Of a stretch of 15,254 nt of DNA, positions 14,354 through 15,254 are shown in pieces. This DNA is from Gammaproteobacteria bacterium (GTDB taxonomy: Bacteria > Pseudomonadota > Gammaproteobacteria > Chromatiales > Chromatiaceae). The position numbers and the translations under genes were made by a program. The stretch covers positions 1-15,254 of the forward strand of contig JAHEHQ010000016.1 in the NCBI GenBank assembly GCA_024644505.1. Reading direction: 5' to 3'. Position 1 is the stretch's first letter; the number at the start of each line of letters is the position of its first letter. The notes beneath the pieces are model-generated. The model was not told where the DNA came from. It searched no databases and was given only the letters and a program-made list of their open reading frames with translations.

Positions 14354-14369
14354 AGCAAGAGATATGCCA
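14354..14369 (-). promoter_or_regulatory. Sigma-54 (RpoN) promoter of the fliL operon
   Basis: Read on the minus strand it is TGGCATATCTCTTGCT. The sigma-54 consensus is TGGCAC-N5-TTGCW, so both the -24 GG and the -12 GC are present with exact spacing and only one consensus base differs. The predicted start is near 14343, about 28 nt before the fliL ATG. In Vibrio and Pseudomonas the middle flagellar classes are RpoN-dependent with FleQ/FlrC-type activators, so the position makes sense. The activator site was not identified. Confidence 0.82.
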
Positions 14370-14390
14370 TGCCCAGCATGGGATTTTTTT
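14367..14390 (+). terminator. Plus-strand hairpin with T-run, overlapping the -24 region
   Basis: CCATGC-CCA-GCATGG (14367-14381) forms a perfect 6-bp stem followed by GA and seven Ts on the plus strand, the shape of a small intrinsic terminator for rightward (antisense) transcription. No plus-strand gene is seen to its left. It abuts the -24 element of the fliL promoter, so it could instead be a protein-binding dyad. Confidence 0.35.
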
Positions 14391-14533
14391 GCTACTGTTT
14401 TCAGTGCGTTATTTTCTATGTTCTGGAGGGCGTCGAACTATTGACGAAGCTCGGAAGCCTGGGAAGGCGGTTTCCCGGCGGCTGATTGCGCGGCACAAAC
14501 CTGCACTGAACCGGAAACGCCGGAAAAGAAAAA

Positions 14534-14682
14534 TTGAACCACAGAGACGCCAAAGCGCTGAGGTTTCACTTATAGCTTAAAGCTGCAAACTTCTATTGAG
14601 TCGATGGAACCTGATGCCTGAATTTAAAAGTTTAGTATAAATAAATATCTCTTCTCTGTGCCTTTGCGTCTCTGCGGTTCAA
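14534..14682. repeat. 149-bp inverted-repeat element
   Basis: The left end TTGAACCACAGAGACGCCAA (14534-14553) is nearly the reverse complement of the right end at 14653-14682, which reads TTGAACCGCAGAGACGCAAA on the minus strand; pairing continues imperfectly for about 30 bases. The interior is AT-rich with no ORF. Similar AACCACAGAGACGC-type repeats occur between genes in many proteobacteria, as I recall, so this is probably a dispersed miniature element. On the minus strand the stem ends in TTCAATTTTTCTTTTCC, so it could also act as the terminator of the Hpt gene, separating it from fliL. Confidence 0.75.
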
Positions 14683-14702
14683 AACTCCTGCACCCGGGAA
14701 AA

Positions 14703-15254
14703 TCACTCGAAAAAGTTTTCGCTGATGTTCTTTAATGCGCGGTTGGATACTTCATACTCATGTTCCAAATCCGCTAATCCCGCAAGCACTTTATCCTGAT
14801 CTCCAGCCAGGGCATCCTGCTCCATTTGGCGTGCCGCCGAAGAGAGGCGCAGGGCCCCCACGTTGGCGCTGCCTGATTTCAGGGAGTGTACCGGACGGAT
14901 TACCCGACCCAGGTCATGGGTCCTGATACCGGTCCTGATCTCGCTCATCAACTGCGGAGCATGTGTCAGATGGCTCTCGATCAATACGATGAATTCATCT
15001 CCCATGATACTTTGCAATTCACGCAGAACCTTCTCGTCCACGATGGAGGGAGTATCCTCCGACCCATCGGCAGTTCCCTGTTTACCGCCAAAAGAGCGCG
15101 TGATGCGCCGGGGGCTGTGCTCCACCGGCTTGGGGGGTTCGCGAACTTTAAGCCAATAGCTCAGAGTTTTTCTCAAGGTATCCATCATAACGGGCTTGGA
15201 AAGATAATCATCCATGCCCGCCTCAATGCACTTCTCGCGGTCTCCCGCCATGGC
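14703..15254 (-). CDS. Receiver-Hpt C-terminal part of a hybrid signalling protein (partial)
   Basis: The gene is open at the right window edge, so only its last 183 residues are visible. They begin in the final third of a response-regulator receiver domain (AMAGDREKCIEAGMDDYLSK then P, including the conserved Lys-Pro), pass through a charged linker (about 35-70) and end in an Hpt domain with the phosphotransfer His in RPVHSLKSGSANVGA (visible residue 123). This order is usual for the end of a hybrid sensor histidine kinase, but the kinase core lies outside the window. It is on the same strand as the flagellar genes and about 390 bp upstream of fliL. A separate transcription unit is likely, as a sigma-54 promoter and a possible terminator lie between. 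The phosphotransfer partner is unknown. Confidence 0.88.
   Translation of the reverse strand, partial: AMAGDREKCIEAGMDDYLSKPVMMDTLRKTLSYWLKVREPPKPVEHSPRRITRSFGGKQGTADGSEDTPSIVDEKVLRELQSIMGDEFIVLIESHLTHAPQLMSEIRTGIRTHDLGRVIRPVHSLKSGSANVGALRLSSAARQMEQDALAGDQDKVLAGLADLEHEYEVSNRALKNISENFFE

Larger units (their letters stand above)
14316..14702. other. 387-bp non-coding region upstream of fliL
   Basis: No convincing gene lies here. From left to right it holds the fliL leader, the sigma-54-type promoter (14354-14369), a palindrome with a T-run on the plus strand (14367-14390), about 140 bp in which I see nothing clear, and a 149-bp inverted-repeat element (14534-14682). In several relatives fliK is found upstream of fliL; it is absent from this position. 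Confidence 0.7.

Noticed and set aside
1..15254. CRISPR arrays, tRNA or rRNA genes
   Set aside because: No regularly spaced direct repeats and no cloverleaf or rRNA-like segments were seen on either strand by eye.

Overview
The window looks like a piece of a gammaproteobacterial chromosome from a polarly flagellated bacterium. The evidence is gene order and protein character: fliLMNOPQR-flhB-flhA-flhF-flhG-fliA-cheY-motC-motD is the arrangement known from Pseudomonas and related gammaproteobacteria. FlhF/FlhG set the place and number of polar flagella, and a sigma-54-type promoter lies ahead of fliL. Base composition is moderately GC-rich. I cannot name the genus. All recognised genes lie on the minus strand, so transcription runs from high to low coordinates.

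Layout from right (upstream) to left (downstream). (1) 14703-15254: the 3' end of a hybrid sensor-kinase or receiver protein ending in an Hpt domain, cut by the window edge. (2) 14316-14702: non-coding, with a 149-bp inverted-repeat element (14534-14682) and a near-consensus sigma-54 promoter (14354-14369) for fliL. (3) 9752-14315: fliL, fliM, fliN, fliO, fliP, fliQ, fliR, encoding switch components and the export gate. A 294-bp transposase-less element with perfect 28-bp terminal inverted repeats and a TTG target duplication sits between fliP and fliQ. (4) 4335-9748: flhB, flhA, flhF, flhG, covering export gate and polar placement. (5) 1590-4341: fliA (sigma-28), cheY, motC, motD. (6) 854-1430: a 56-residue small protein and a DUF2802 membrane protein. 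(7) 3-584: a complete class II aldolase/adducin-type protein, apparently unrelated to motility.

Together the genes build the rotor/switch (FliM, FliN, FliL), the type III export gate (FliO-P-Q-R, FlhB, FlhA), placement control (FlhF GTPase with its FlhG activator), late-class transcription (FliA) and the stator (MotC/MotD). Tight spacing and overlaps (fliN/fliO, fliO/fliP, flhF/flhG, flhG/fliA, cheY/motC) indicate a long, translationally coupled transcript.

Most of the window is ordinary flagellar DNA. The unusual points are: the structured element that replaced the sequence just upstream of the fliQ start; the absence of cheZ-cheA-cheB between cheY and motC and of the parA/cheW genes between motD and DUF2802; a Gly at a normally conserved acidic-pocket Asp of CheY; a small ORF with a strong ribosome-binding site ahead of the DUF2802 gene; and an Asp in place of the usual catalytic Glu of the aldolase. 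I found no convincing wholly new multi-gene system.
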